The notes: generated by a model from the letters alone, not told the origin. 64,000 nucleotides of DNA from Brevundimonas variabilis (GCF_014199945.1 NZ_JACHOR010000003.1:434001-498000), one strand, 5' to 3'; numbered from the stretch's first letter, positions 44,091-53,344 are shown. A program made the numbers and translations.

Positions 44091-45011
44091 TCAGTCCTCC
44101 TCCAGGGCATGAAGATGTGCGACCGTTGATCGGCCCAGACCTTCAAGGTCGTAACCGCCCTCAAGCGAGGACACAACCTTGCCCCCGCATCGACGGCGCG
44201 CAACCTCGAGAACGGCTCGGGTTGCCCAGGCAAAATCCTCGGCCTCAAGGGACTGATGCGCCAGCGGATCGCGGCGATGCGCGTCGAACCCGGCAGAGAT
44301 CAGGATCAGGTCCGGCGCGAAATCGTCCAGCGCCGGCATCAGACCGCCAGCGAAGGTCGCACGCCAGGCTTCGCGCGCGGCATGCGGGGCGACCGGGACG
44401 TTGACGATATTGCCGACGCCGGTCTCGGCCGCCGCGCCTGTACCCGGATACAGTGGCATCTGATGGATCGAGCCCAGGAACAGGCTGGCGTCTTGCTCGA
44501 ATGCTGCCTGTGTGCCGTTGCCATGGTGGACATCGAAATCGATCACAGCGACTCGGGCCATGCCAAGAGACTGGGCCACACGCGCGGCCACCGCGACGGA
44601 GGAGAACAGGCAGAAGCCCATGGCACGGTCCGGCTCCGCATGATGCCCAGGCGGCCGCACGGCTGCAAAGGCGCGGTGGGTCCGTCCATCAGCCACAGCC
44701 TTGACCGCATCGATCACAGCGCCCGCCGCCAGCCGTGCGGCCCGGACGCTGCCCGGCGACAGCAGGGTATCGGCGTCCAGCTGCACCGATCCGGTCGCCG
44801 GTGAAGCGTCGAGGATACGCGCGACATAGTCCGCTGGATGAACACGTTCCAGATCGGCAACGGCGGCTTCTGTCGCCGCATGACGATCGAGTCGAAGGTC
44901 AGACCCCTCTATGGCCGCCATCACGGCAGCCAGACGCTCGGGCCGTTCGGGGTGTCCGGCACCCGTGCGGTGCTCGATCATGTCGGGGTGGGTGAACAGT
45001 GAAACGCTCAT
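44091..45011 (-). CDS. Histone-deacetylase-family (acetoin utilisation/APAH-like) deacetylase
   Basis: A 306-aa zinc-dependent deacetylase. The His-His dyad is in [17 protein letters not shown]. Zinc ligands are Asp and His in [13 protein letters not shown] and Asp in [12 protein letters not shown], and the catalytic Tyr is in [13 protein letters not shown]. The N-terminal [11 protein letters not shown] is standard for the bacterial class II-like group. Likely substrates are acetylated small molecules such as polyamines or acetyl-lysine proteins. The start at 45011 is the first good ATG. It is divergent from the GNAT acetyltransferase gene. Confidence 0.92.
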   Translation of the reverse strand: MSVSLFTHPDMIEHRTGAGHPERPERLAAVMAAIEGSDLRLDRHAATEAAVADLERVHPADYVARILDASPATGSVQLDADTLLSPGSVRAARLAAGAVIDAVKAVADGRTHRAFAAVRPPGHHAEPDRAMGFCLFSSVAVAARVAQSLGMARVAVIDFDVHHGNGTQAAFEQDASLFLGSIHQMPLYPGTGAAAETGVGNIVNVPVAPHAAREAWRATFAGGLMPALDDFAPDLILISAGFDAHRRDPLAHQSLEAEDFAWATRAVLEVARRRCGGKVVSSLEGGYDLEGLGRSTVAHLHALEED

Positions 45012-45083
45012 GCCCGCAGGATAGGCGGCCGGAATGCGCTTGTCGCGGATGACGGCGTCGAAAACCGGGTGTAATCCGCGCAG

Positions 45084-45614
45084 ATGAGCACAGCCCAGAT
45101 CCGCCCCGCCCGGTCCGACGACGCTGTCGCCCTGGGGGCCCTCGGCCGCCAGACCTTCGTGGACACCTTCGTGACCGGGTTCGGCATTCCCTATCCGGCC
45201 GATGACCTGGCCCTCTTTCTGGATGCCAGCTTCAGTCCCGAGGCGACCACGACCCGCCTCAAGGAGCCTGGAGCCGCATGGTGGGTCGCGGAGGGCGACG
45301 ACGGGTCGCTGCTGGCGTTCGCCAATGCCGGCCCCAACACCCTGCCCCACCCGGAAGCGCGCGCCAGTCATACCGAACTGCGCCGGCTCTATGTCGGCCG
45401 CAATGCCCAGGGCCTGGGGCTCGGGACCCGGCTACTGGCCGAGGCGCTGGACTGGATGGAGGCCAACAGCGACGGCCCCCTGTGGATCGGAGTCTGGAGC
45501 GGAAATGCCAAGGCACAGAAGCTCTACGCGGCGCATGGCTTCGAGACCGTCGGCACCTACCAGTATCCGGTCGGCCGATGGCGGGATGACGAGTTCATCA
45601 TGCGGCGCGGATAG
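45084..45614 (+). CDS. GNAT-family N-acetyltransferase
   Basis: A 176-aa acetyltransferase. The acetyl-CoA loop is [19 protein letters not shown] (Q/R-X-X-G-X-G/A) preceded by the strand LRRLYVGR. The C-terminal part ([21 protein letters not shown]) is typical of the family. It probably acetylates an amine or amino acid. The facing gene encodes a deacetylase of the HDAC family, and the two could act on the same kind of substrate. The VWA gene follows after 16 bp. Confidence 0.9.
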   Translation: MSTAQIRPARSDDAVALGALGRQTFVDTFVTGFGIPYPADDLALFLDASFSPEATTTRLKEPGAAWWVAEGDDGSLLAFANAGPNTLPHPEARASHTELRRLYVGRNAQGLGLGTRLLAEALDWMEANSDGPLWIGVWSGNAKAQKLYAAHGFETVGTYQYPVGRWRDDEFIMRRG

Positions 45615-45630
45615 GTTAGACAGAACCCCT

Positions 45631-46809
45631 ATGCTCCTGCCCTTTTTCACCGCCCTGCGGAAGGCCAAGGTTCCGGTCTCCACCAAGGAATGGCTCCATC
45701 TGATGGAGGCCATGGACAAGGACGTGGCCGGCGGCCGGATCGAGGACTTCTATCACCTGTCGCGGGCGGTGCTGGTCAAGGACGAGAAACACTACGACCG
45801 GTTCGACCAGGTCTTTGGCACCGTCTTCAAGGGTATCGAGACCTTCGGGCCGGGCGAGGCACCGACGCTGGACGTGCCCGAGGACTGGCTGAAGCTGCTG
45901 AACGACAAATTCCTGACCGACGAGGAGAAGGCCGAGATCGAGGCCATGGGCGGCTTCGAAAAGCTGATGGAAACGCTGAAGCAGCGGATGGAAGAACAGA
46001 AGGAGCGGCACGAGGGCGGATCCAAATGGATCGGCACCGGCGGCACCAGCCCGTTCGGCCACGGCGGCTACAATCCGGAGGGTGTGCGCATCGGCGGCCC
46101 CGGCAAGCATGGCCGGGCGGTCAAGGTCTGGGAAAAGCGCGAATACCGCAATCTGGACGACACGGTCGAACTGGGCACGCGGAATATCAAGGTGGCCCTG
46201 CGGCGGCTGCGCCGGTTCGCCCGCGAGGGCGCGGTCGAGGAGCTGGATATTGATGGCACAATCGACGGGACGGCGCGCCAGGGCTGGCTGGACATCCGCA
46301 TGCGTCCGGAGCGCCGAAACACGATCAAGGTCCTGCTGTTTCTCGATGTCGGCGGGTCGATGGATGGGCATATCAAGCTCTGCGAGGAGCTGTTCAGCGC
46401 CGCCCGGACCGAGTTCAAGAACCTCGAATTCTACTACTTCCACAACTGCCTCTACGAAGGGGTCTGGAAGGACAATCGCCGCCGGCATGCCGAACGGATC
46501 CCGACCTGGGATCTTCTGAACCGCTTCAACGGCGACTGGCGGGCGATCTTCGTCGGGGACGCGACCATGTCGCCCTATGAGGTCACCATGCCGGGCGGTT
46601 CGGTCGAGCACTGGAACGAGGAAGCCGGTGCGGTCTGGATGCGCCGGGCACGATTGCAGTGGGACAAGTCCGTGTGGCTGAACCCGGTGGCGGAGAAATA
46701 CTGGAGCTACACGGCGTCCGTCTCCCTGCTGCGCGAGGTGATGGACGAGCGGATGTATCCCCTGACGCTGGACGGTCTCGACAAGGCGATGCGGGCACTG
46801 ACACGCTGA
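45631..46809 (+). CDS. VWA-domain protein, CoxE-like
   Basis: A 392-aa cytosolic protein. The N-terminal half is charged and helical (KVPVSTKEWLHLMEAMDKDVAGGRIEDFYHLSRAVLVKDE), and the C-terminal half is a von Willebrand A domain. The MIDAS motif reads DVGGSMDGH instead of the classical DXSXS, a variant common in this CoxE-like group. YYFHNCLYEGVW and FVGDATMSPYEV complete the domain. Relatives work with MoxR AAA+ ATPases in metal-cofactor or complex assembly; no MoxR gene is in the window. Possible operon with the GNAT gene. Confidence 0.88.
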   Translation: MLLPFFTALRKAKVPVSTKEWLHLMEAMDKDVAGGRIEDFYHLSRAVLVKDEKHYDRFDQVFGTVFKGIETFGPGEAPTLDVPEDWLKLLNDKFLTDEEKAEIEAMGGFEKLMETLKQRMEEQKERHEGGSKWIGTGGTSPFGHGGYNPEGVRIGGPGKHGRAVKVWEKREYRNLDDTVELGTRNIKVALRRLRRFAREGAVEELDIDGTIDGTARQGWLDIRMRPERRNTIKVLLFLDVGGSMDGHIKLCEELFSAARTEFKNLEFYYFHNCLYEGVWKDNRRRHAERIPTWDLLNRFNGDWRAIFVGDATMSPYEVTMPGGSVEHWNEEAGAVWMRRARLQWDKSVWLNPVAEKYWSYTASVSLLREVMDERMYPLTLDGLDKAMRALTR

Positions 46810-46876
46810 CGTCGGGCCTACGGCAGACGCGAGCTCAAATCCATGTCACACTGAAGGCATCAGCCGGGAGTTTGCC

Positions 46877-47385
46877 ATGCTCGTCGTCGCCCTCGTCGCC
46901 TTTGTATTGCAGCAGACGTCCGGCGGGGTCGTCTGGGACCCTCAACCCGATCTTCGGCCTGATGCCGAACCGCCCCGGGCAGCAGCCCCAACCCTGCCCG
47001 ACTGGGCTATCGCCGATCCCTTCGCCTGGGAGCGTTCGCAATGCAGTTCCCTGGTGCGCGGGGCCGTCAGCCTCGGGGCCTGCCAGGCGCGGGTGCGTAC
47101 CGAACTGGCCGCCAACCTGGGCGACGCCCTCCCCCCTGCGCTGAAGCCGACCGGACTGGAGGGCGAGTGCCTGCCAACAGACAATGCAGCGACGGGGTTT
47201 GCAGTGAGTTGTGCGCCCCAGCGTCGCGAACGTGCCGTCGTGTTTGCCCCCAGGAGCGCGTGTGTGAAAACCGTCCCCAGCGCACCGGCAAAGGTGTGGT
47301 CTCCTGGGTCGAGACCTGCCGCCCTGCAGGCGGGTCGTCTGATACCGGTGAAGGTCTCAAACTGCAGCTGTTCGGACGCGACTGA
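46877..47385 (+). CDS. Small exported hypothetical protein, apparent frameshift near 47250
   Basis: The gene starts at an ATG at 46877 with GGGAG 7 nt upstream. The first frame gives a signal-like N-terminus and a Cys-containing domain (FAWERSQCSSLVRGAVSLGACQARVR). Read straight on, this frame continues through the downstream terminator hairpin to about 47503. If one base were added in the C5 run at 47249-47253, the frame would change to one reading QERVCENRPQRTGKG and stop at 47385, just before the hairpin. The second reading has more natural composition. Either a sequencing error in the homopolymer or a real frameshift is likely. Function unknown. Confidence 0.55.
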
Positions 47386-47407
47386 TGTATCGCAGGCCTC
47401 AAACGAA

Positions 47408-47437
47408 AGACGCCGCCCGGAAAACCGGACGGCGTCT
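47408..47437. terminator. Strong hairpin terminator between convergent genes
   Basis: A 13-bp stem with one mismatch, AGACGCCGCCCGG / CCGGACGGCGTCT, closes on an AAAA loop. It lies between the stop at 47385 (plus strand) and the CsbD stop at 47461 (minus strand), so it can end transcripts from both sides. The T-tract is weak on both sides. Confidence 0.75.
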
Positions 47438-47460
47438 GGTTGCTTGATAGCGAACCGTAA

Positions 47461-47634
47461 TCAGGACTTGAGGTCGGACTTCACGTCCCCGACCTTCTTC
47501 TGAACAGCCCCTTCGGCCTGGTCCAGCTTGCCCTCGGCCTGAAGCTTCTCGTTGCCGGTCAGCTTGCCAAGGCCTTCCTTGATGTTGCCGCCGACTTCCT
47601 TGGCGGCACCTTTGAACTGGTCTTGATCAGCCAT
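47461..47634 (-). CDS. CsbD family stress-response protein
   Basis: A 57-aa protein, MADQDQFKGAAKEVGG onward, with the CsbD repeat pattern of small polar residues: NIKEGLGKLTGNEKLQAEGKLDQAEGAVQKK. CsbD-like proteins are abundant under general stress in many bacteria; molecular function is unknown. It is very short but the pattern is unmistakable. It is a single gene ending just after the hairpin at 47408-47437. Confidence 0.9.
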   Translation of the reverse strand: MADQDQFKGAAKEVGGNIKEGLGKLTGNEKLQAEGKLDQAEGAVQKKVGDVKSDLKS

Positions 47635-47746
47635 GACGAACTCCCTGGTTTACTGAGACGCACGGTTGCGTCTCGTCGGGGAGAAAACCGTCAACCCATG
47701 CGTGGGGTTCCGTTGCCGCAGACTATTCCCGGCCACAAGATCGTGA

Positions 47747-48193
47747 TCAGCGCCGGCGCAACCAGACCGTCAGGGCCCAGGCGTGAGCGTCGTGACGCAG
47801 GCTGGACAGAGCTGTCAAAGGGTCCAGCCAGACGAGCTCGTGGTCATCCTCGACCTTTGTGGACGGGTCGAGCGACAGCAGCTCGGCCGTCCAGATCCCC
47901 CCGATGTTGTTGACCGGACTGTCGTCGGACTTGCGGAAATATTGCCCGGCCTCGACCAGACGCTGCAGCGGCCGGACCGTCATGCCGGTTTCCTCGACAA
48001 ACTCACGAACCAGCGCTTCCGGTTCCGTCTCCTCGCCATCGACGGCTCCGCCCGGCAGGTCATGGTAAGGCGTATCACGGGTCACCCGCACGCAGGCGAC
48101 CTTGCCGTCCCGGAACACCAGACCAAAGGTGGCCGGCCGAACGACATAGGCCACACCCGGATCGGCGTGTCCGAACTGCAAGGCGGGTCGCAT
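47747..48193 (-). CDS. NUDIX hydrolase
   Basis: A 148-aa NUDIX protein. The Nudix box lies at about residues 48-70: GGAVDGEETEPEALVREFVEETG, matching GX5EX7REUXEEXGU. The N-terminal sheet (ATFGLVFRDGKVACVRV) and C-terminal part (ELVWLDPLTALSSLRHDAHAW) are normal. It hydrolyses a nucleoside-diphosphate-linked compound; its closest-looking relatives clean up oxidised nucleotides or diphosphate derivatives. The ATG at 48193 shares one base with the stop of the histidine kinase gene (TGATG), so it is the last cistron of the signalling operon. Confidence 0.9.
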   Translation of the reverse strand: MRPALQFGHADPGVAYVVRPATFGLVFRDGKVACVRVTRDTPYHDLPGGAVDGEETEPEALVREFVEETGMTVRPLQRLVEAGQYFRKSDDSPVNNIGGIWTAELLSLDPSTKVEDDHELVWLDPLTALSSLRHDAHAWALTVWLRRR

Positions 48194-49218
48194 CAGAGGT
48201 CGAACGCCAGCCGCGCGCGCACACCCTTGTGGTTCGGATCGATCTCGACGACGGAGCGCAGGCCGCTGGCCATGGCGGATACGATCTTGCCGCCAAGACC
48301 CGTTCCCTTCGCCACGCCATCGCCCATGCCGGGCCCGTCGTCCTCGACGGTCAGGATGGCGCGCCCCTCGATCCCGCCTGGCGCGAGGATCACGCGGATC
48401 GGCCCCATCGGACCACCGGGATAGGCATATTTGACGGCGTTCGTGACCAGTTCGGTGACCACCACACCCAGCGAAACGGCCTGGTCCGTCGACACCCGCA
48501 TCGGCGTTGCCGTCAGATAGATGCAGGTCTCGCTCGGGCACAGCGACTGGGTGAGTTCATGGACCAGTCCCTCCAGATATTCGTCCATGGCGACGGTCGA
48601 CATGTCACCGGAGGTGTAGAGTCGGCGATGGACGTGAGCGACGGCCTCGATCCGGGCCTGAGCCTCCTTCAGGGCGTTGCGCGCGCCGTCGTCGCCAATC
48701 TGGCGCAACTGCAGCGAAATGAACGTCGAGACCAGCTGCAGCGAATTGCCGACGCGGTGATTGACCTCGCGCAACATGGCCTCGGCCCGGTCGCGGGCGA
48801 GACGGACCTCTTCCTGGGCCTGTTCGTTTTCTCGCTCCAGCCGTCGCCTCAGAAGGGCATCCTCCAGGGCGGAGCGCAGCAGGGCTGTAAAGTCCTCCGA
48901 CACGTCCTTGATGACATAGTCTGCAGCCCCGGCACGGAGGGCCGACACGGCAACCCGCCCGTCCTGGGTGCCCGTGACGTAGACGACGGGCGGCGGGCTC
49001 GGCAGGGCCAGGATGTCAGGCAGCACCTCCAGCCCGTCGCGACCGGGCATGTAGTGATCGAGCGCGCAGACGTCGTAGTCGCCATCGATCAGGGCCTGCA
49101 GACCGGCGTCACCATCGGGCGCACAGGTGACCGCATAGCCATGGCGGCCAAGCTCCTTCTGCACCAGGCGCGACAGGGCCCGGTCGTCGTCAATGTAGAG
49201 GAGCCGGATCGGGCTCAT
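48193..49218 (-). CDS. Receiver-histidine kinase (HisKA_2 type), soluble
   Basis: A 341-aa protein with an N-terminal receiver (phosphoacceptor Asp54 in CALDHYMPG, Lys104 in YVIKD), then a HisKA_2 dimerisation domain (REVNHRVGNSLQLVSTFISLQLRQ, His154) and an ATPase domain (ELVTNAVKYAYPGG, VEDDGPGMGDG, GLGGKIVSAM). No membrane segments. The receiver-first arrangement means phosphorylation input may control the kinase. The ATG overlaps the upstream response regulator stop (ATGA). With the two preceding genes it forms a phosphorelay; HisKA_2 kinases are often linked to the alphaproteobacterial general stress response. Confidence 0.9.
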   Translation of the reverse strand: MSPIRLLYIDDDRALSRLVQKELGRHGYAVTCAPDGDAGLQALIDGDYDVCALDHYMPGRDGLEVLPDILALPSPPPVVYVTGTQDGRVAVSALRAGAADYVIKDVSEDFTALLRSALEDALLRRRLERENEQAQEEVRLARDRAEAMLREVNHRVGNSLQLVSTFISLQLRQIGDDGARNALKEAQARIEAVAHVHRRLYTSGDMSTVAMDEYLEGLVHELTQSLCPSETCIYLTATPMRVSTDQAVSLGVVVTELVTNAVKYAYPGGPMGPIRVILAPGGIEGRAILTVEDDGPGMGDGVAKGTGLGGKIVSAMASGLRSVVEIDPNHKGVRARLAFDL

Positions 49219-49646
49219 TCGATTTCCGGAGCCTGCATGACCGACAGGAACAGCCCCAACTGCCGGATGGCGGCTGCAAAGCTTTCATAGTCCACGGGCT
49301 TGGTGATGTAGACGTTGCAGCCCAGGTCGTAGCAGCGCTGGATCTCGGTCTTGTCGTCCGTCGTGGTCAGGACGACCACGGGCGCACGCTTCAGCCGGTC
49401 ATCGCGCTTGACCTCGGCGAGAATGTCGATGCCGCTCATGTCGGGCAGGTTCAGGTCCAGCAGGATCAACAACGGACCATTGGCCAGCACCTCGGCACTG
49501 AACAGATAGTCGAGTGCGGGCTGGCCTGCGTCGAAATGCTTGATCTCGTTCGAGATATTGGCTCGACGGATGTTCTTCTCGATCAGCTTGGCATGACCGT
49601 GATCATCCTCGACCATCACGATCTTGACGGGGTTGCTGTTGGTCAA
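49215..49646 (-). CDS. Single-domain response regulator (Rcp1-like)
   Basis: A 143-aa receiver without output domain. The acidic pair is in MVEDDHGHAKLIEKNI, the phosphoacceptor is Asp64 (LLDLNLPDMSG), Thr in VVLTTTDD and Lys in VYITKPVDYESF. The long loop after LDYLF is typical of regulators associated with phytochrome-like or CHASE3 kinases. The start is a TTG at 49646 overlapping the kinase stop (TTGA), with GGAG 7 nt upstream. It probably carries phosphate from the CHASE3 kinase to the downstream receiver-kinase. Confidence 0.92.
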   Translation of the reverse strand: MTNSNPVKIVMVEDDHGHAKLIEKNIRRANISNEIKHFDAGQPALDYLFSAEVLANGPLLILLDLNLPDMSGIDILAEVKRDDRLKRAPVVVLTTTDDKTEIQRCYDLGCNVYITKPVDYESFAAAIRQLGLFLSVMQAPEIE

Positions 49647-51181
49647 AGCGTGTCTCCGGTCTTTTCGAGGATCAGGCGTGTGGGGAATTTCAGATGGAAA
49701 GTCGAGCCCTTGCCCAGTTCGGACTCGATCTCGATCGACCCACCAAGGCGGCGCACGCTGTTTCGGACAAAGGCAAGGCCAAGGCCCTCGCCCGGCGTGT
49801 CCTGGCGGCCAGCCCGACGGAACAGTTCGAAGATGCGCTCGTGGTCCCGCAAAGCAATCCCCCGGCCATTGTCGGCCACGCTGAATCGCACCCAGCCGCC
49901 CGCGAGCGCTTCTCCGCTGATGACGATCTGACCGGGACGCGACGGGTCGAGGTATTTGACCGCGTTGTCGATCAGGTTGCCGAGGATCTGCTCGATCGAC
50001 AGACGGTCGCTCTCGAAGTCTGGCAGGGGCTCGACCACGATCTGTCCCTCGGTGGCGTCAACCTGATGCCGGACGCTGTCGGCGATGCCCTGCACCAGGG
50101 TCGTCATGCCGAGCGTCTCGGGGACGAGATTGCGGCGGCCCTCGCGCGACAGTTTCAGGATTGCGTTGATCAGTCCGTCCATCTTGGCCGTCGATGCCCG
50201 GATGAAGCCGATCGCTTCCGGAAGCTCCTCGCGAACGGCGGTGACGGCGTCGGTCTCGATCAGATCGGGCGCGACGGTTTCGAGGCGACTGATCTGGCGG
50301 TCGATCGTCTGGCCGGCCGCTTCCAGCTCTGACGTGAATCCCATCACATTGACGAGCGGTGAGCGAAGATCGTGGCTGACGATATAGGCGAACCGCTGAA
50401 CCTCTTCATTGGCCCGCGTCAGAGCCGCCGTCCGATCCCTTACTCTTTGCTCAAGGCCGGCATTGGTGCGGTCGATCACCGCCCGGGCTTCGGTCATGTC
50501 GTGGAAATAGCGACGCACCAGCATCGCCACGACTCCCGCCAGAAGCAGGATCAGCAGGCCTGCAATGGCGTTGACGGCCAGGGTGGTCGACGCCGACTGC
50601 GCGGATGCGTTGGTATAGTTGGTGACGCGCTGTCCCTGAAGCTCGTCGATCGCGTCGATGTCCCGACGGATGTCATCCATCAAGGCCTTGCCTCGACCCG
50701 ACCGCACCCGAGTGATGGCCTGACCGACGCGTCCCGCGCGTGAGGCGTCCAGCGTTGCATTCATTTCGGTGAATTTGGCGCGGATACTCGCTTCGAGGCC
50801 CTCAATGGCCGCTTCACCGACCGTATCGCCGGCGATACGGTCCTCAAGTTCATCCAGCCGCGTGAAGGCCATGCGCTCGGCGGTCTGATAATCGACCAGA
50901 AAGCTGGCCTGACCTGTCAGGAGAAAGCCCCGCTGGGCGCTTTCGGCCTGCTGCAGGCTGATCAGGAGCGTCCGCCCCGCCCGCCGGACCAGCCAGCTGC
51001 TGTCCACCTGCTCGTTCAGGGTGGCGGTTCGCTGGATCATCAGAAATGTGCTGGCGTTCACAACCAGCAAAAGGAGAAGCGCCCCGGACAGCAGAACCGT
51101 AATGGATCGGGCAAGACCTGGCGTGCGCAGGACCTGCGAAACGGAACGGAGCGAAAGCGAAGGTTTACCGGGCACTGACAT
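49643..51181 (-). CDS. CHASE3-domain sensor histidine kinase
   Basis: A 512-aa membrane kinase. Transmembrane helices are at about 27-49 and 201-223, and between them lies a periplasmic CHASE3 domain (VRRAGRTLLISLQQAESAQRGFLLTGQASFL). It is followed by a coiled-coil linker (RTNAGLEQRVRDRTAALTRANEE), HisKA with His270 (YIVSHDLRSPLVNVMGF) and HATPase_c (NLIDNAVKYLDPS, VADNGRGI, GEGLGLAFVRNSVRRLGG). It senses an unknown periplasmic signal. It is the first gene of the operon kinase, response regulator, receiver-kinase, NUDIX, each overlapping the next. Confidence 0.93.
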   Translation of the reverse strand: MSVPGKPSLSLRSVSQVLRTPGLARSITVLLSGALLLLLVVNASTFLMIQRTATLNEQVDSSWLVRRAGRTLLISLQQAESAQRGFLLTGQASFLVDYQTAERMAFTRLDELEDRIAGDTVGEAAIEGLEASIRAKFTEMNATLDASRAGRVGQAITRVRSGRGKALMDDIRRDIDAIDELQGQRVTNYTNASAQSASTTLAVNAIAGLLILLLAGVVAMLVRRYFHDMTEARAVIDRTNAGLEQRVRDRTAALTRANEEVQRFAYIVSHDLRSPLVNVMGFTSELEAAGQTIDRQISRLETVAPDLIETDAVTAVREELPEAIGFIRASTAKMDGLINAILKLSREGRRNLVPETLGMTTLVQGIADSVRHQVDATEGQIVVEPLPDFESDRLSIEQILGNLIDNAVKYLDPSRPGQIVISGEALAGGWVRFSVADNGRGIALRDHERIFELFRRAGRQDTPGEGLGLAFVRNSVRRLGGSIEIESELGKGSTFHLKFPTRLILEKTGDTL

Positions 51182-51226
51182 CGGATGCAGCCATAGCCTG
51201 ACACAATCGCTCCCGATAGAGTCCAG

Positions 51227-53344
51227 TCACACCTGGCCGATCGTGCGCAGCCTGGCGCGGGGATGGACTTCGTTCTGGCTCATGACGACCGTCTGTCCCC
51301 GGAACCGCTCGATGATGGACCGCACATAGGGTCGGATCTGCGGCCCTGTCAGCAGGACAGCGCTTTCACCGGCCATGGCCGCGCGCTCGAACACATCCCG
51401 GACATTGCGGATGAATTCCTGAAGCCGTGACGGTGCCATGGCCAGCTGCTTGTCATCACCATTGCCGATCAGGGCATCTGCGAAGGCAGCCTCCCATTCC
51501 GGGGACAGGGTGACGATCGGGAGGGCCCCGTCATCGCCCTTGTACTGCCAGCACAGCTGGCGAGCCAGACGGGTGCGGACGTGCTCGACCAGATTGGTCA
51601 CCGACGTTGTGTGCGGCGCAGCCTCGGCCAGACCTTCGAGGATGGCCGCAAGATCGCGGATCGAGACCTTCTCGCGCAGCAGGGCCTGCAGGACGCGCTG
51701 AAGGGTGGTGACGGTGACGACCGACGGCACCAGCTCGTCGACCAGCTTCTTCTCTTCCTCGCCCAGTTCCTTGATCAGCTTCTGCACCTCCGCATAGGTC
51801 AGCAGATCGGCCATGTTCTCCTTGAGGATCTCGGTCAGATGGGTCGTCAGCACGGTCGACGGATCGACGATCGTGTAGCCCCGGAAGGTCGCTTCCTCGC
51901 GCAGGCTTTCATCGATCCAGGTCGCAGGCAGGCCGAAGGCGGGCTCCTTGGTGTGCTCTCCCGGAAGCTCCACCTGACGGCCTGCGGGGTCCATGGCCAT
52001 CAGCGACCCCAGACGAACCTCGCCCTGGCCGGCCTCCATCTCCTTGATCCGGATCGCATAGCCCTGGGTCGGAAGGCGCATGTTGTCGAGGATGCGCACG
52101 GACGGCATGACAAAGCCGAACTCCTGGGCGAGGGCTCGCCGCAGGGCGCGGATCTGATCGGTCAGACGGCGGCCTTCGAGATCATTGATGAGGGTCAGCA
52201 GGCTGTAGCCCAGCTCGATCTTGACCTCGTCGATGGACAGCGCCGTTCCGATAGGCTCCTCGACGTCCTCCTTGGGCTTGGCCGTGGCGGCAGCCAGCTC
52301 GGCTTCCGTGGGCTGTGGCTTGAGCTTTGCGCGACCCAGACGCCACGCCATATAGCCCGCACCGATCGACAGGGCTGCGAACGGGATCAGCGGCATGCCC
52401 GGGATCAGGCCCAGCAGGCCGGCGGCGGCCGAGACCATGCCGAGGCTGACGGGATTGGTCGCCAGCTGGGCCACCAGGGCCTTGTCGGCCGAGCCTTCGA
52501 CGCCCGCCTTCGACACCAGAAAGCCTGCGGCGATCGAGATGATGATGGCCGGGACCTGGGTCACCAGACCGTCGCCGATCGTCAGCTGGATATAGGTGTT
52601 GGCCGCCTCACCGATCGGCAGTCCGTGCGAGATCACGCCGATCAGGATGCCGCCAATGGCGTTGATGAAGACGATGATCAGCCCGGCGACCGCGTCTCCG
52701 CGAACGAATTTCGAGGCACCATCCATGGCCCCGAAGAAGGTCGATTCCTGCTCCAGTTCCTTGCGCCGCAGCTTGGCCTGATCCTCGGTGATCAGCCCGG
52801 AGGAGAGATCGGCGTCGATTGCCATCTGCTTGCCGGGCATGGAGTCGAGGGTGAAGCGGGCACTGACCTCGGCGATACGGGTCGAACCCTTGGTGATGAC
52901 GACGAAATTGACCACCAGGATGATCGCAAAGATGATCACCCCGATGATGAAATTGCCGCCCATCATCAGCTCGCCGAAGGCGGCGATCACCTGACCGGCA
53001 GAATCGTGGCCCTCGTGCCCGTGCGTCAGGACCAGTCGGGTCGAGGCCAGGTTCAGGCCAAGCCGGAACAGGGTCGAGACCAGCAGGACAGTCGGGAAGA
53101 TGGCGAAATCCAGCGGACGCTTCATCATCAGCGCCGTCATCAGGATCAGCACGGACGACACCAGACTGATCGCCAGAAGGAGATCGAGCAGGAATTTGGG
53201 GACCGGCAGGATCAGCAGCAGGATGACGCCGATGACGCCGACCGCCATCCCGACCTCGCCTCGAAGGGCCCAGCCCAGCATGTCCTTGCCGGTCGGACGG
53301 GCCATGCCGTCCTTCATCATGGGCGAGACGGGAACATCGGTCAC
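51227..53344 (-). CDS. flhA: Flagellar biosynthesis protein FlhA
   Basis: A 705-aa export-gate protein of the flagellar type III secretion system. The N-terminal half carries eight transmembrane helices, with the FHIPEP-type region LVVNFVVITKGSTRIAEVSARFTLDSMPGKQMAIDADLSSGLI. The cytosolic C-terminal half binds export chaperones (YGYSLLTLI-like LGYSLLTLINDLEGRRL, RDLAAILEGL). It starts at a GTG at 53344 that overlaps the stop of the beta-lactamase gene (GTGA). In Caulobacter flhA directly follows flbD; here the beta-lactamase gene stands between them. Confidence 0.97.
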   Translation of the reverse strand: MTDVPVSPMMKDGMARPTGKDMLGWALRGEVGMAVGVIGVILLLILPVPKFLLDLLLAISLVSSVLILMTALMMKRPLDFAIFPTVLLVSTLFRLGLNLASTRLVLTHGHEGHDSAGQVIAAFGELMMGGNFIIGVIIFAIILVVNFVVITKGSTRIAEVSARFTLDSMPGKQMAIDADLSSGLITEDQAKLRRKELEQESTFFGAMDGASKFVRGDAVAGLIIVFINAIGGILIGVISHGLPIGEAANTYIQLTIGDGLVTQVPAIIISIAAGFLVSKAGVEGSADKALVAQLATNPVSLGMVSAAAGLLGLIPGMPLIPFAALSIGAGYMAWRLGRAKLKPQPTEAELAAATAKPKEDVEEPIGTALSIDEVKIELGYSLLTLINDLEGRRLTDQIRALRRALAQEFGFVMPSVRILDNMRLPTQGYAIRIKEMEAGQGEVRLGSLMAMDPAGRQVELPGEHTKEPAFGLPATWIDESLREEATFRGYTIVDPSTVLTTHLTEILKENMADLLTYAEVQKLIKELGEEEKKLVDELVPSVVTVTTLQRVLQALLREKVSIRDLAAILEGLAEAAPHTTSVTNLVEHVRTRLARQLCWQYKGDDGALPIVTLSPEWEAAFADALIGNGDDKQLAMAPSRLQEFIRNVRDVFERAAMAGESAVLLTGPQIRPYVRSIIERFRGQTVVMSQNEVHPRARLRTIGQV

